A stretch of 64,000 nt of DNA from an uncultured Eubacteriales bacterium (GCA_900540805.1 UQHL01000008.1:1-64000); one strand, 5' to 3'. Counted from the stretch's first letter, positions 7,744-17,661 are shown. A program made the numbers and translations. Notes: generated by a model not told the origin, from the sequence alone.

Positions 7744-9141
7744 CTATTTTATTTTTCTGCTTTCGGAAAAAAACTTTTTTATTTTTTCTTTATCCGTTTT
7801 TCCCGTGGAAGTCAAAGGCAGTTTTTCTGTCGGGCTTATCCGTACGGGCATTTCTATTTTTGTCAAAAACCTTGTCAAATCGCGCAAAATTTCCTCTTCC
7901 GTCCTTTTCTCGCCCGCTTTAAGCGCCACCATGGCGCAAGGGATTTCCCCCGCCCGCTCGTCGGACGCCGCGACCGCCGCCGCACCTTCGATATACGAAA
8001 GTCCGAGAAGCGCGGCTTCGATTTTTGCCGCGGAAATATTGTTGCCGTTACGGATAATGATATCCTTCTTTCTGCCGCTGACGTGTAAAAATCCCGCTCC
8101 GTCCAGATATCCCAGATCGCCCGTATGCAGCCATCCCTCGGGGTCCGCAACCGATCCGCCGTCGAGATACCCCGCCGCCATCGCCGGACTTTTTATCAAA
8201 ATTTCCCCGTCGCTTTCAATTTTTAACGTGTTCATGGAATAAATTCTGCCGACGCTGTCGCAGCGATTTTCGATCGAATCCCGATAATCTCCGCAGGATA
8301 TCCCGATACATTCGCTCATGCCATATACGGGGACAAGTGTGACGCCGAGCTTTTGCTCTATTTTCCTAAACTGTTCCGCGCTGCAGGGTGCCCCGCCGAT
8401 GAGGCCGCAGCGTAAACCTTTTACCTCCTCCGCGCGGGTATTCGCGGCCAAAGCGAGATATAGAGACGGTACTCCGTTCAGGCGCGTCACGTTATATTTT
8501 ATCATGCAATCGATCACATAGTCCGTTTCCACCGATTTGGGAACAAAAATACCGTGCTTTGCCACAACCGCCGTGACGATCAACGCCAAGCCGAAAACGT
8601 GATGCACGGGCACGATCAGGATATTGACGTCGTCCTCCCGATAGCCGCCGATATGCAGCGTGTCCAGCGAATTGTTGATAAAATTATATTGGCTGAGACA
8701 AACGGCCTTTTTCTCTCCCGTAGAACCCGACGTAAAAATAACCGCGCTCGTCGATCGGCTCTTTGCGGCCAACCGTAAACCGCTTACGTCACGTTCGTCA
8801 AACGCGAGTACGGTTTCCGTTTTCCCGAGGGATAACCGGTCGTCGATAATCCGAATTTTGTCGTCTGTATTTTCATGCGGATCGCGCAGAACCGCAACGC
8901 CTCCGATAAACTGTAAGGCATAAAAAAGCAATATCGTCCGAGGAGTTCTCTCCGCCTTGATTGCGACGAAATCGCCGCGTTTTATTCCTGCGTTTTGCAG
9001 CTGCCGCGCAAGGCTTTTTGCAATGTTAAACGCCCGTGCGACGGTATAACAAATTTTTTCGTCAAAGAGAAACGTATCGTTTCCGCGTTCGGAAGCGTAT
9101 TCTTCAAAATACTCATAAAGCAATCGGTTACTCGGTTTCAT
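7744..9141 (-). CDS. AMP-forming acyl/aminoacyl ligase (ANL superfamily)
   Basis: 465 residues. Adenylation motifs are complete: phosphate loop FTSGSTGEKK, YGMSEC, LHTGDLGYLDG, GRKKDIIIRNGNN and the C-terminal catalytic lysine in LTSTGKTDKEK. It activates a carboxylate as an acyl-AMP. It is last in an operon with an MBOAT transferase and two SGNH proteins, the place a DltA-like enzyme would take, but no carrier protein is encoded nearby and the ligase has no fused carrier domain. The ATG is preceded by AAGAGG. Substrate unknown. Confidence 0.85.
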   Translation of the reverse strand: MKPSNRLLYEYFEEYASERGNDTFLFDEKICYTVARAFNIAKSLARQLQNAGIKRGDFVAIKAERTPRTILLFYALQFIGGVAVLRDPHENTDDKIRIIDDRLSLGKTETVLAFDERDVSGLRLAAKSRSTSAVIFTSGSTGEKKAVCLSQYNFINNSLDTLHIGGYREDDVNILIVPVHHVFGLALIVTAVVAKHGIFVPKSVETDYVIDCMIKYNVTRLNGVPSLYLALAANTRAEEVKGLRCGLIGGAPCSAEQFRKIEQKLGVTLVPVYGMSECIGISCGDYRDSIENRCDSVGRIYSMNTLKIESDGEILIKSPAMAAGYLDGGSVADPEGWLHTGDLGYLDGAGFLHVSGRKKDIIIRNGNNISAAKIEAALLGLSYIEGAAAVAASDERAGEIPCAMVALKAGEKRTEEEILRDLTRFLTKIEMPVRISPTEKLPLTSTGKTDKEKIKKFFSESRKIK

Positions 9142-9150
9142 ACACACCTC

Positions 9151-10641
9151 TTAAAATTGAAAATATTCAAATCCGCTGACGTCGCCCGCGGAAAGTAAAG
9201 CCAGCCAAAACAGCGCGATCGCCAATATCCCGTAAACGAACAGGGCGATATTCGTCCTTTCCTCCCGAACGAGAGAACCCGATAAACCCACTTCTCTCTT
9301 TTCTCGGCCCTCTGCCGTCAGCCGATATAGTAAAGCCATGGCGGCAATTACCGCGGCAAGATATAAAATCTGCCTCGTACTCATGCCCAGAGCGGACATA
9401 GCGGAATTTATATATTCCTCTCCAAAGCCCCAGGCCGTAAACATTTGCCTGAAAGCCGTGCCGACCTCGGCCAGGCTTTGGGCGCGGAATAAAACGCAGC
9501 TGAAGGTGAACAGAACAAATATAAAACTCTGCCGAAGCAGCTTAAGCGCAGGCGCCCGGGCGGACGTGTTTGCGTCTCCACGCTCTTTTTTTGCCGCTTT
9601 TTTGAAAATCGTTTCTATCCCCACCGCGACCCCCGCAGCCAGCCCCCACAGGACAAACGTCCAGCTTGCGCCGTGCCATAACCCGCACAGCGTAAATACG
9701 ATCAGGGTGTTTAAGACCCTTCGCGCCGTCCCTTTACGATTGCCGCCCAAAGGGATATAGACGTATTGCGTAAACCACTGATTGAGCGTTATGTGCCAGC
9801 GGCGAAAAAATTCCGTATAGCTCGTCGAGGTCAGCGGCCTGTCGAAGTTTTTGGAAAGCTTTACTCCCATGAGCCTTGCCGAGCCCAGCGCGATTTCCGA
9901 ATAGCCGGCGAAATCGTTATAAATCTGTATCAGAAACAACGCCGAAGCGATAAAAACGGCCAGGGCGTTGGCGCCGCCCAAATCCGCATAAACCTTATCG
10001 ACAAAAATTCCGCAAAAATCGGCTACGACGCATTTTCGGAAAAACCCCGATAAAAGCCACTTCGCCCCCGTAAGCATATCGTTTTCGTCGATGTTGTGCC
10101 TTTCCTTCAGCTGCGGCAATAAATTCTGCGGCCGCTCGATCGGCCCCGCCACAAGCTGGGGAAAGTATGAGACATAGAGCGCAAAATATCCGAAATGCCT
10201 TTCCGCCTTAAAGTCGCCCCGATAGACGTCTATGACGTAGGATAAGGTTTGAAAGGTGTAAAAAGAAATGCCTACGGGCAGGATTATGTTTAATACAAGC
10301 TCGTCCTGCTTTACATCGAACAGCCTTATCACCCCGACGACGCTTTCCAAAATAAAATTGATATACTTAAAAAATACAAGCAGTCCCAGACAGACAACGA
10401 GCGTCGCGACGAGCCATATTTTTTTCGTTTTCTTATTTTCGGAGCGGTCGATCCCTATCCCCGCGACGTAGGCCGTTACCGTGGTAATCAGGATCAAGCC
10501 GATCAGCCATACGTTCCAGCTCATGTAGAATATGTAACTTGCAACCAGTAATAATATCCACCTTGCTTTATGAGGCAAAAGCCAATACAGCAGAACGACG
10601 ACGGGGAGAAAAACCAAAAATTCCAAGGAATTGAAGCTCAA
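9151..10641 (-). CDS. MBOAT family O-acyltransferase (AlgI/DltB-like)
   Basis: 496-residue polytopic membrane protein. It has the MBOAT core: SFYTFQTLSYVIDVYRG near residue 120, FPQLVAGPI, TEFFRRWHITLNQW and the catalytic His in LWHGASWTFVLWG. Such proteins move acyl groups across the membrane onto surface polymers. The start is TTG, one base after the stop of the preceding gene, with GGAGG overlapping that stop, so translation is coupled. Together with SGNH proteins it forms a polymer O-acylation module; the acceptor is unknown. Confidence 0.93.
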   Translation of the reverse strand: MSFNSLEFLVFLPVVVLLYWLLPHKARWILLLVASYIFYMSWNVWLIGLILITTVTAYVAGIGIDRSENKKTKKIWLVATLVVCLGLLVFFKYINFILESVVGVIRLFDVKQDELVLNIILPVGISFYTFQTLSYVIDVYRGDFKAERHFGYFALYVSYFPQLVAGPIERPQNLLPQLKERHNIDENDMLTGAKWLLSGFFRKCVVADFCGIFVDKVYADLGGANALAVFIASALFLIQIYNDFAGYSEIALGSARLMGVKLSKNFDRPLTSTSYTEFFRRWHITLNQWFTQYVYIPLGGNRKGTARRVLNTLIVFTLCGLWHGASWTFVLWGLAAGVAVGIETIFKKAAKKERGDANTSARAPALKLLRQSFIFVLFTFSCVLFRAQSLAEVGTAFRQMFTAWGFGEEYINSAMSALGMSTRQILYLAAVIAAMALLYRLTAEGREKREVGLSGSLVREERTNIALFVYGILAIALFWLALLSAGDVSGFEYFQF

Positions 10642-10642
10642 A

Positions 10643-10888
10643 TCATTGTCCTCCCTTCTTCCACAACGGCAATAAATTTATCGTAAAGAATACGGCGGCG
10701 ACAGCGCCGACCTCATAAAGCCCCGCCCCTCTCAATAAAGCATAGGCCGCGGTTGCGAGAAAGAGAAAAAGCGAGATAGCCGTAACGCAGAAACGCGCTT
10801 TTTTTATCAGTCCGTAGCCGCACAGCACAAGCGCGGCAATAAAGCCGACGAGCACGATCGGGTTGTTTAAGATTACGCTTTCTTCCAT
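10643..10888 (-). CDS. Small membrane protein of the acylation operon
   Basis: 81 residues, almost entirely two or three TM helices (NPIVLVGFIAALVLCGYG; FCVTAISLFLFLATAAY; VGAVAAVFFTINLL) with a short basic tail. It has a strong site (GGAGG, start MEESVILNN). It lies between the SGNH lipoprotein and the MBOAT gene. Known dlt operons have a small membrane peptide (DltX) but this is not clearly homologous; a helper role for the MBOAT is inference. Confidence 0.75.
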   Translation of the reverse strand: MEESVILNNPIVLVGFIAALVLCGYGLIKKARFCVTAISLFLFLATAAYALLRGAGLYEVGAVAAVFFTINLLPLWKKGGQ

Positions 10889-10904
10889 AGCTTTTCCTCC
10901 GCCG

Positions 10905-12743
10905 TCAAATCCCCGCCGCACGTAAATCGGCAAGCAGCCGCTCCGTGCGCAACGCCGCGCCCAAATCGTTTAAGTGATAATCGCTGTCGAAAAAATATCT
11001 GCCGGGAAACATATAATCTTCCACTTCGGAAATCGCTTCGTATCCGTACGCCGAAAGCATAGTTTCGAATTTTTCGGAAAATTCAAACCCTTTTTCCCGC
11101 ACCTCGTTCCCTGTTCTCGCGCTTATATTTACGGGCGCATACGACAGATATACCTTGCCGCCCTTGCCGCGGATAGCGTCGTAATACCCCGCAAGCTTTC
11201 TCATCCCCTCTTCCGTCAAAAGTTCGGGCGCATAACAATATGCATTGTCGCTGTAGGTAATGTCGCGTTGGTTTTCCGTGGCTTCGTCGTAAGGCCTTTC
11301 GTAAACGTAGTCCCCGTAAATATTAAATTCCTCATATCTGCCGTCGTCATAACTGCAGGGCTCCGAATCCTTTTTGAATTCTATATAGTCAAAAAATGCG
11401 CGTATCACCCCGCCGTTATCTGAAAAATCGACAAGGGCAAGCAGATCGTAATTGCCTTCCGTCATGATAAACATACTGTCGTTGACGAAATAATCGAACA
11501 TCAGCTGACTCGCGCTCATCTCCTCGGGCGCATGGATAAACACATCGCCCTCTCCCATATAGGCGAGCAGTATCTCCATCTGAAACGCGGCGTTTATATC
11601 CCCGTTTACGCCCATATTGAACACTGCGTACTCGCCGCCGTAAGCTTCGTCAATAATGCCGCTGTTCAGTCCGTAGGCAAAGCTGCACCCCGAGAAAAAA
11701 ATGAGCTTGCGTCTATCCGCGTTCAAAATCAGCCTGTCTATGTTGTCGGAGAAAATTATGCTGTTATTTACCGCTTGAAAACACGGTTTTCGAAACGCAT
11801 TGATATGAAAGGTTTTGATATTGCGGGGAAAGGCCTTTTCGTCTATGTCTTCGATATTGTCCGAAAAATACAGCTCGGAAAAGGACGAGCGCAAAAACGA
11901 ATTGCTTTTGACAAACCTTATCGAATCGGGTAAAACAAGCGTTTGCGAGGTAAGCTCTCCGCACGGCATATTTGTCGTAAAGGAACTTGAAATCTCCGAA
12001 ACCGCTTTCCCGTCGATTTCCGAAGGGATTACAAAAGGCTCGATATCTCCCCTCCCGCGGTAGCCCGTAAGCGCAAGCGTTCCGTCCGCCGCCTGCCGGT
12101 AAAGAAATTGCCCGCCGTCGATACTTTTTTTCCATTCGGCATACAACGTTATCTCTTTACCGTCCCGGACGGTGACGCGGCTGCCCAATCCGATATGTTC
12201 GCCGTTCCCGTCCGGCCGCGTATTCCAGCCCGTCAGTACATGCCCGCGTCTCTTTACGGCGGCGCCCGCAATCGTATTCGGCCTGTGATGCTCGGTGAGG
12301 GAGTAATTCACCGTACAATGCGTACGCCCCTCCGCGTCAGTTCCTCCGTTAAAGTCGTAATTCACCGTACATTTCAGATCGATGTCAACAACGTTTTGAA
12401 ATTCTTTTTTTCTACAGGTTACGGTTACTCTCGAAGGGCGCTCTATATTTTTCAGCGTCAGCTCCGTTTTTCCGCCTTTTTCCGTCGCCGTATAGTCGGA
12501 ATAGTCGCAGGATACAAATTCATAGCCCGCCCGCAAAGACAAAACCGTTTTGAAATCCCGTCCCCTTTCAATTTCCGCGGCCGTGTTTTCCGCCTTAAAC
12601 AGTACGCTGTCCACGATAGAAACTCTCACCTTGTTTTGCCTTTCCGCCTGCGTACAACCGCATAAAAAGACGCAGATCGTCAACAATAAAACGATTACGC
12701 CGTATAGTTTTCTATTTTTCGTATCCCTGCAGCTGCTTCGCAT
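10905..12743 (-). CDS. Surface lipoprotein with InlB-type repeat, BspA-like segment and SGNH domain
   Basis: About 612 residues. Signal peptide with lipobox (VFLCGC) gives a membrane-anchored lipoprotein. Order: N-terminal beta-rich part; an InlB/Flg_new repeat (about 130-205, GHVLTGWNTRPDGNG, LYAEWKK); a BspA-like leucine-rich segment (VIPSEIDGKAVSEI, LVLPDSI); then a C-terminal SGNH domain (about 355-612) with nucleophile serine in FFSGCSFAYG and the Asp/His pair in FDSDYHLND. It overlaps the preceding gene by 32 bp; that overlap and a GGGGG site decide the start. Likely the outer-face acyl transferase or esterase of the MBOAT system. Confidence 0.78.
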   Translation of the reverse strand: MRSSCRDTKNRKLYGVIVLLLTICVFLCGCTQAERQNKVRVSIVDSVLFKAENTAAEIERGRDFKTVLSLRAGYEFVSCDYSDYTATEKGGKTELTLKNIERPSRVTVTCRKKEFQNVVDIDLKCTVNYDFNGGTDAEGRTHCTVNYSLTEHHRPNTIAGAAVKRRGHVLTGWNTRPDGNGEHIGLGSRVTVRDGKEITLYAEWKKSIDGGQFLYRQAADGTLALTGYRGRGDIEPFVIPSEIDGKAVSEISSSFTTNMPCGELTSQTLVLPDSIRFVKSNSFLRSSFSELYFSDNIEDIDEKAFPRNIKTFHINAFRKPCFQAVNNSIIFSDNIDRLILNADRRKLIFFSGCSFAYGLNSGIIDEAYGGEYAVFNMGVNGDINAAFQMEILLAYMGEGDVFIHAPEEMSASQLMFDYFVNDSMFIMTEGNYDLLALVDFSDNGGVIRAFFDYIEFKKDSEPCSYDDGRYEEFNIYGDYVYERPYDEATENQRDITYSDNAYCYAPELLTEEGMRKLAGYYDAIRGKGGKVYLSYAPVNISARTGNEVREKGFEFSEKFETMLSAYGYEAISEVEDYMFPGRYFFDSDYHLNDLGAALRTERLLADLRAAGI

Positions 12744-14181
12744 ATCGCCCCCAAAAATAATTGTTTTCAAATCGCCCCAACGCGCCGCTCGGAACGCATA
12801 TTTTACAATCCTGCGGCACACCTGCCAATAATTCGTAACCGACGGAAATTTCCGTAGGCTCGGAATGTCTCAAAACAATTTTTTTCAAATTATCGCAGCC
12901 GACAAAGCTACCGTTCGGCAAAGTGCCTATATTTTCCTGCACGGTGACGCTTCGGATATTTTTATCGTCAAAGAAAACGAGAGGCAAAAAGGCCTTTACA
13001 TAAATGCCGTTTACCTGATAAGGAATGATCAGATCCTCTTTTTTTCGTCCCTCTTCGGTAAGGCCGACGATCGTATAATAGCTTCCGTCGAGGCGGTATT
13101 CGAACATGTCCGCATGGCTGTTGTCGCCCTCCCCCGTCACGTCCGTATCGGGCAGAACGGGTTTATCGGGGAGCGGGTAATCCGTTTTCGTCGTATTGCC
13201 GAATTGATTTTTTATATCGTTTACCAGCCGAACAGTCCTGACCTTCATGCCGCTCTCGTTCAAATGATAATTGGAATCATAAAACCATTCGTGCGCCATC
13301 ATATAATCTTCAATATCGCTGATAACGGGAAACTGAAATTTTTCTTCTATGCTGCGATAAAAATCCGCCGACTTTTCCAATTCACCGAAAGCGATTGCGC
13401 CCTCGTTCATCGGCGCGAAGGAATAATAAATCTGCGCGCCCTTTTTTTGCAATTTTTCGGCGTATCCGTTGATAAAGCTTAAAAAATCGACGGAAAACAA
13501 CTCCTCGTCAAACAGGATCGGATTGTTTTCGTCAACTCCGTTTGGCATTACATTATGGGGACGGGCATAATTTTTCAAATCGCCGCGCTCGTCAAACGAC
13601 GAACTCGCATACACCCCGCTGCCCGCCGCGGGACTGCCTTTTTCGTAAAGCGCAAGCTTTTTAGCCGTATAACCGATATATCCCGCCGCCAGCGCGCCCT
13701 TTGTCTCCTTCGGAAAGTCGTTGTATATGCGCATATCGCCATCCAGCGCATACCACGCCTCTTCGGGAGAAAAATAAGTCGATAGCGACTGCGCGACAAG
13801 CTCGGGCGTAAAGATCACCACGTCGTCTTTCTTTATCCGAGCGTACGCGAGCTCGCACATCATTTTTGTGCCGAGCGCGCCGTACAGTCCGAAGTTACAT
13901 ACCGAATATTCCATCCCCGCTTCGCGCAGTAAATTTTCGGCAAGCGCCGAATCTACCCCGAAAGCGACGTTGGAGTTTCCGAGAACCACTATTTTTTTGC
14001 CTTTTGTATTTTTCAGGCGCGCATACAGGCCGGAAAGCGCCCCGTAATAGGTTTGCGTATATTGTGCGGGCAGGCACTGTCCCGTAATATAAATGCCGAT
14101 GAAGGGAACGCAAACCGCAAAAACGACGAAAAGACAGGACAAAAGGATCGCCGCGAGTCTGCGTTTTTTTGTTTTTTCCAT
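12712..14181 (-). CDS. Membrane-anchored SGNH acyltransferase-like protein with LRR tail
   Basis: 489 residues. One N-terminal TM helix (about 9-33), then an SGNH/DltD/AlgJ-like domain with S70 in VVLGNSNVAFG and the Asp/His pair in FYDSNYHLNESG, then a C-terminal BspA-like leucine-rich segment (VTVQENIGTLPNGSF, NLKKIVLRHS). It shares its active-site layout with the next gene, so the pair probably arose by duplication and domain shuffling. It is the first gene of the operon; GGGAG precedes the ATG. Confidence 0.8.
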   Translation of the reverse strand: MEKTKKRRLAAILLSCLFVVFAVCVPFIGIYITGQCLPAQYTQTYYGALSGLYARLKNTKGKKIVVLGNSNVAFGVDSALAENLLREAGMEYSVCNFGLYGALGTKMMCELAYARIKKDDVVIFTPELVAQSLSTYFSPEEAWYALDGDMRIYNDFPKETKGALAAGYIGYTAKKLALYEKGSPAAGSGVYASSSFDERGDLKNYARPHNVMPNGVDENNPILFDEELFSVDFLSFINGYAEKLQKKGAQIYYSFAPMNEGAIAFGELEKSADFYRSIEEKFQFPVISDIEDYMMAHEWFYDSNYHLNESGMKVRTVRLVNDIKNQFGNTTKTDYPLPDKPVLPDTDVTGEGDNSHADMFEYRLDGSYYTIVGLTEEGRKKEDLIIPYQVNGIYVKAFLPLVFFDDKNIRSVTVQENIGTLPNGSFVGCDNLKKIVLRHSEPTEISVGYELLAGVPQDCKICVPSGALGRFENNYFWGRYAKQLQGYEK

Positions 14182-14201
14182 AGCCGTCTCCCGAAAGAAA
14201 A

Positions 14202-14236
14202 CAACGCGCCCCCAATTTTACTCGAAAGGCGCGTTG
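14202..14236 (-). terminator. Terminator of the GH3 operon
   Basis: Perfect 9-bp stem CAACGCGCC/GGCGCGTTG; read on the minus strand it is followed by TTTTC. It falls just after the GH3 stop codon and before the SGNH gene. Confidence 0.65.
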
Positions 14237-14244
14237 CCGTTTAA

Positions 14245-17208
14245 TCAATCGTTTTCTTTTTTCGCGCCGTATTGCTTAATCAGACACAAAACATACATAG
14301 CCGCCGCGCCGGCCGTAAGGATGCCGAATACACAATCGGCCGAGATAATCGTGATCTGCCACCACCACACGGGAGCGGTTACCTTTGTTTCGGGCGTAAT
14401 TCCGTTCATCGCCGCGCTGTAATTGCAAACCGCGTACAGGATTCTGTGCGACGCTTCTCTCATGCGCAGACAGAAGCTCGCATTTTTTCTGAAGGAAGAC
14501 AAGGCCGTTTTCGAACCGCTTCCGAGGAATAAGTCCGTACCGCGCGAGATACCGTCCTGATAGTTCATGATATACGCCGTATCGGAAGCCGCCATATCCG
14601 TAATGCAATAGCCGTCGAAATCCCATTCGCCCCGCATAATATCCACGAGGACGTTTGTGTTTGCGCCGACCCAATCCGTGCCGATACGGTTCATCGCGGA
14701 CATGACCGCGTGCGCGTTGCCCATCCCTTCCTTGGAAGAGAGCGCGTACTCAAAGGGCAAAAGCATGATCTCGCGGGCTTCCTGCTCGTTCAGCCACACG
14801 CTGCCGCCCGAGCGGTGAGACTCCTGATCGTTAAACGCGATATGCTTTACGTTTGCGATCACGCCTTTCGACTGAATCCCCTGAATTTCGTTCACCGCCG
14901 CGATCGCCGTGAGGTAGGGATCTTCGGAAAAATATTCGTGCGACCTGCCGCCGAACGGCATTCTGTGGATATTGATCGCGTTGGCATATATACCGCTGTC
15001 ACCAGCCGCCCGCGCGTCTTCCGCAAGCATTTCGCCCACTTTTTTTATGAGCTCGTCGTTAAACGACGACGCCCAGATTCCCTCGCTCGGCATAGACAAT
15101 TCGCCTTTCGACTTGACGGTGCCCGTAGGCCCGTTGTGTTCCTTCGTATCGGGCTTCGCCACCGATTCCACCATGACGGTGGTGTACATGCCGTTGGTAA
15201 GGAGGTAGGACTGCTCTTCAAACGTCATCTGATCCAGCAGCTTTTCCCAATCGGGATCGTCGTATTCTTTCCCGCGGAGCGAAGCCAGCGTAATGTCGTC
15301 CCCTTTTCCGTAAACGGGCATCTTCGCGCCCTCAATTTCGGGAACGGGCTTTTTGCGCTGCAAATCCGCCAGCATTTTGTCGGTAACCGAAACGGTGATT
15401 TTTTCTTTGGGAAGCGTGCCCATCCAGTTGTTTCTCGAAACGTAGGTGACCTTTGTATCGCTGCCCTCGTACTTATTGAGATCGGCAAAATCGAGCCGGT
15501 TGGTGATCGCGTTTCCCGTATGGGAAGAAACCGAATACGTTTTTGTATCGAGCTCGGCGTTTTCCCAGACCATTTTTGCAAGCGCGGCGTCGCCGGCTGC
15601 GTCCATTCGTTTTTCCGTATTTTCCGGCGTTTTTCCCTGCAGGGCGAGAATATTGTTCGCCGCCTCGTGCGCGCCGTTGGCGGCCGTAAGGTAATACTTG
15701 CCCGCATCTACGATATAGGTCTTTGCGCCGTTGGCGTCGTAGCTCTTAAATTGTTCTTTCTTCACGTTTACGGTTAAGGTCTGCTCCTTCCCGGCCGCTA
15801 TAACGTCCGTTTTGGTATAACCGACAAGCTCTACCGCCGCCTTTTCCACGCCGTTTTCAATATCGTAGTCGGTGTAAGGCTTCTGAAGATAAATCCCCAC
15901 CGCCTCTTCTCCGGCATAGGTTTCGCTTTCGTTCTTTACCGTCACGGTGACGTCGAAGCTCTTTCCGTCCTCCGCTTCCTTTACGTCAAACGCCGTATAG
16001 GCAAAATCGGCGTAAGAAAGCCCGTATCCGAAGGGATAAGCGACGTCGCCCGAGTAAGCGTATTTGCCCGCGTTTCCCGCGCCGTTGACATAGTCCGTAT
16101 AGCGCGTTTCGTAATAGCGGTACCCGACGTAAATCCCCTCGCTGTAAACGCCGTAATATTTTTGGGAATCGTCGATAAGGCCGCCGCCGTTTTCATAGGC
16201 AGACATAAAGCTTTTATTGGTATTATAGTTTTGCTGCATCATCGCGGGCGAAGAAAAATTATTTTTCAGATACGTATCGGAAAGTTTTCCCGAAGGGACG
16301 ATTTCCCCCGTCAGGGCTTTCGCAACCGCGTTGATTCCGCTTTTGCCCACGTTGCCGATCCAAAGGCACGCATCGACGTCTATCGTCTCTTTATCGAGAA
16401 AATCGAGCTGAATTGTGGCCGACGAATTGAGAAGGACTATAATCTTTTTTACCGCCCCCGCCTTCTTCATTTGGGTGAGAGCTTCCAGGACGTCGATCTC
16501 ATCCCGGCTCAAAGAAAGACAGCTTCCATCGAGGCCGTCGGCGAGATTGGAAGAAGCCGTAAGGTCGGCGCCCTCGCCGCTGTCGCGCGCGATGTTCACG
16601 ATCGCCGTGGAGTATTCGCCGAACGTCGAAGTCACGGTTCCGTATTCGTTGTAGGGAACTTCGTTTATGATATACAGCGTGCCCTGCTTATAACGGCCGT
16701 AGCCGTCGCTGATTTTTTCCTCATAAAACTCCCACAGATCAGAATTTACAGATAAGCCCGCCCCTTCGAGCGCCGTCTTAAAATCGGTGTAGCCTTTTGT
16801 GTCTGCGCTCGAGGAACCCGAGGTCGCATAGTTAAAAGAGACCGAGCCCGTTAAAAGACAGCTGACTTTTTCCGCCGCCGCAAGCGGCAACGCATTGTTT
16901 TCGTTTTTTAACAGAACCAATCCCTCGCCTTCGACTTGTTCGCAGACATCGAGATAATCCTTTTCGAGCTTCGCGTAATCGTTTGCAGAATACCCGGCCT
17001 TGAAGTATTGATATTGTTCCTCGTTCGAGCGTTCTATGTACGAGCCCGGAATACCGAGCGCGTCGTTGATCGCCGCGCTTTGACTGTTTGCGATATGTAA
17101 GCCGCCCGTCGTCACCACGAGGAGGCTGGCTAGCGCAACCGAAAGACCTTCCCAAAGCCGCCTTTTGAAGATGTTATGGCTTAAAAATTTTTCAAATTTC
17201 TTATTCAT
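14245..17208 (-). CDS. Membrane-tethered GH3 glycosidase with inverted domain order
   Basis: 987 residues. N-terminal TM helix (about 17-40), then the GH3 C-domain (VLLKNENNALPL near 98), a fibronectin-III-like domain (YPFGYGLSYADFAY), and only then the GH3 N-domain barrel (EDARAAGDSGIY, NVKHIAFNDQE) with the likely nucleophile Asp in GYCITDMAASD. A second TM helix closes the protein (ISADCVFGILTAGAAAMYVLC). The reversed order is known from Ruminococcus albus and Butyrivibrio beta-glucosidases. Start follows GAGGAGG; a 4-bp overlap couples it to the upstream gene. Substrate unknown. Confidence 0.88.
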   Translation of the reverse strand: MNKKFEKFLSHNIFKRRLWEGLSVALASLLVVTTGGLHIANSQSAAINDALGIPGSYIERSNEEQYQYFKAGYSANDYAKLEKDYLDVCEQVEGEGLVLLKNENNALPLAAAEKVSCLLTGSVSFNYATSGSSSADTKGYTDFKTALEGAGLSVNSDLWEFYEEKISDGYGRYKQGTLYIINEVPYNEYGTVTSTFGEYSTAIVNIARDSGEGADLTASSNLADGLDGSCLSLSRDEIDVLEALTQMKKAGAVKKIIVLLNSSATIQLDFLDKETIDVDACLWIGNVGKSGINAVAKALTGEIVPSGKLSDTYLKNNFSSPAMMQQNYNTNKSFMSAYENGGGLIDDSQKYYGVYSEGIYVGYRYYETRYTDYVNGAGNAGKYAYSGDVAYPFGYGLSYADFAYTAFDVKEAEDGKSFDVTVTVKNESETYAGEEAVGIYLQKPYTDYDIENGVEKAAVELVGYTKTDVIAAGKEQTLTVNVKKEQFKSYDANGAKTYIVDAGKYYLTAANGAHEAANNILALQGKTPENTEKRMDAAGDAALAKMVWENAELDTKTYSVSSHTGNAITNRLDFADLNKYEGSDTKVTYVSRNNWMGTLPKEKITVSVTDKMLADLQRKKPVPEIEGAKMPVYGKGDDITLASLRGKEYDDPDWEKLLDQMTFEEQSYLLTNGMYTTVMVESVAKPDTKEHNGPTGTVKSKGELSMPSEGIWASSFNDELIKKVGEMLAEDARAAGDSGIYANAINIHRMPFGGRSHEYFSEDPYLTAIAAVNEIQGIQSKGVIANVKHIAFNDQESHRSGGSVWLNEQEAREIMLLPFEYALSSKEGMGNAHAVMSAMNRIGTDWVGANTNVLVDIMRGEWDFDGYCITDMAASDTAYIMNYQDGISRGTDLFLGSGSKTALSSFRKNASFCLRMREASHRILYAVCNYSAAMNGITPETKVTAPVWWWQITIISADCVFGILTAGAAAMYVLCLIKQYGAKKEND

Positions 17209-17642
17209 GCCCGCACCTCCTCTTTCGCCTTTTTGCCCCACGGCTTCCAATTGTTCAATATCGCCGCCAACAGCGTGAATAAAAACGAAAGCACGTACAT
17301 GACCGCCGTCGCAATAAACCCGCCCGAAAATGTGTAGCCGTCGATTGCGACGAAAATATTGGCGATATACGTTACCTGCGAATAGATAAACCACATAAAC
17401 GCATATAAGCAAAACAGATACGCGACGTATCTGATCGGCTTAAAATCGACGATAAGGCTGACGACGCAGAAAGCGAGGCAGACGACAATATATGCAATCG
17501 CACGGGTATTGAGCTCGGGGTTAAAGGACGTGACCCCGTTTTCACGGTACAGGCACAACGCCGCGATACACAACGCGATTGCGGGAAGGGTAAGATAATA
17601 TCCTACCCCCTTTCCCGACAAAAACTTTTTTACCTTTTCCAT
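17205..17642 (-). CDS. Four-TM membrane protein next to GH3
   Basis: 145 residues with four predicted TM helices and a charged tail ending in KKAKEEVRA. It overlaps the GH3 gene by 4 bp (ATGA), so the two are made together. No family recognised. It may hold or help export the GH3 enzyme; that is inference from the coupling. Confidence 0.75.
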   Translation of the reverse strand: MEKVKKFLSGKGVGYYLTLPAIALCIAALCLYRENGVTSFNPELNTRAIAYIVVCLAFCVVSLIVDFKPIRYVAYLFCLYAFMWFIYSQVTYIANIFVAIDGYTFSGGFIATAVMYVLSFLFTLLAAILNNWKPWGKKAKEEVRA

Positions 17643-17661
17643 AACGTTTTCCTTATTCCGT

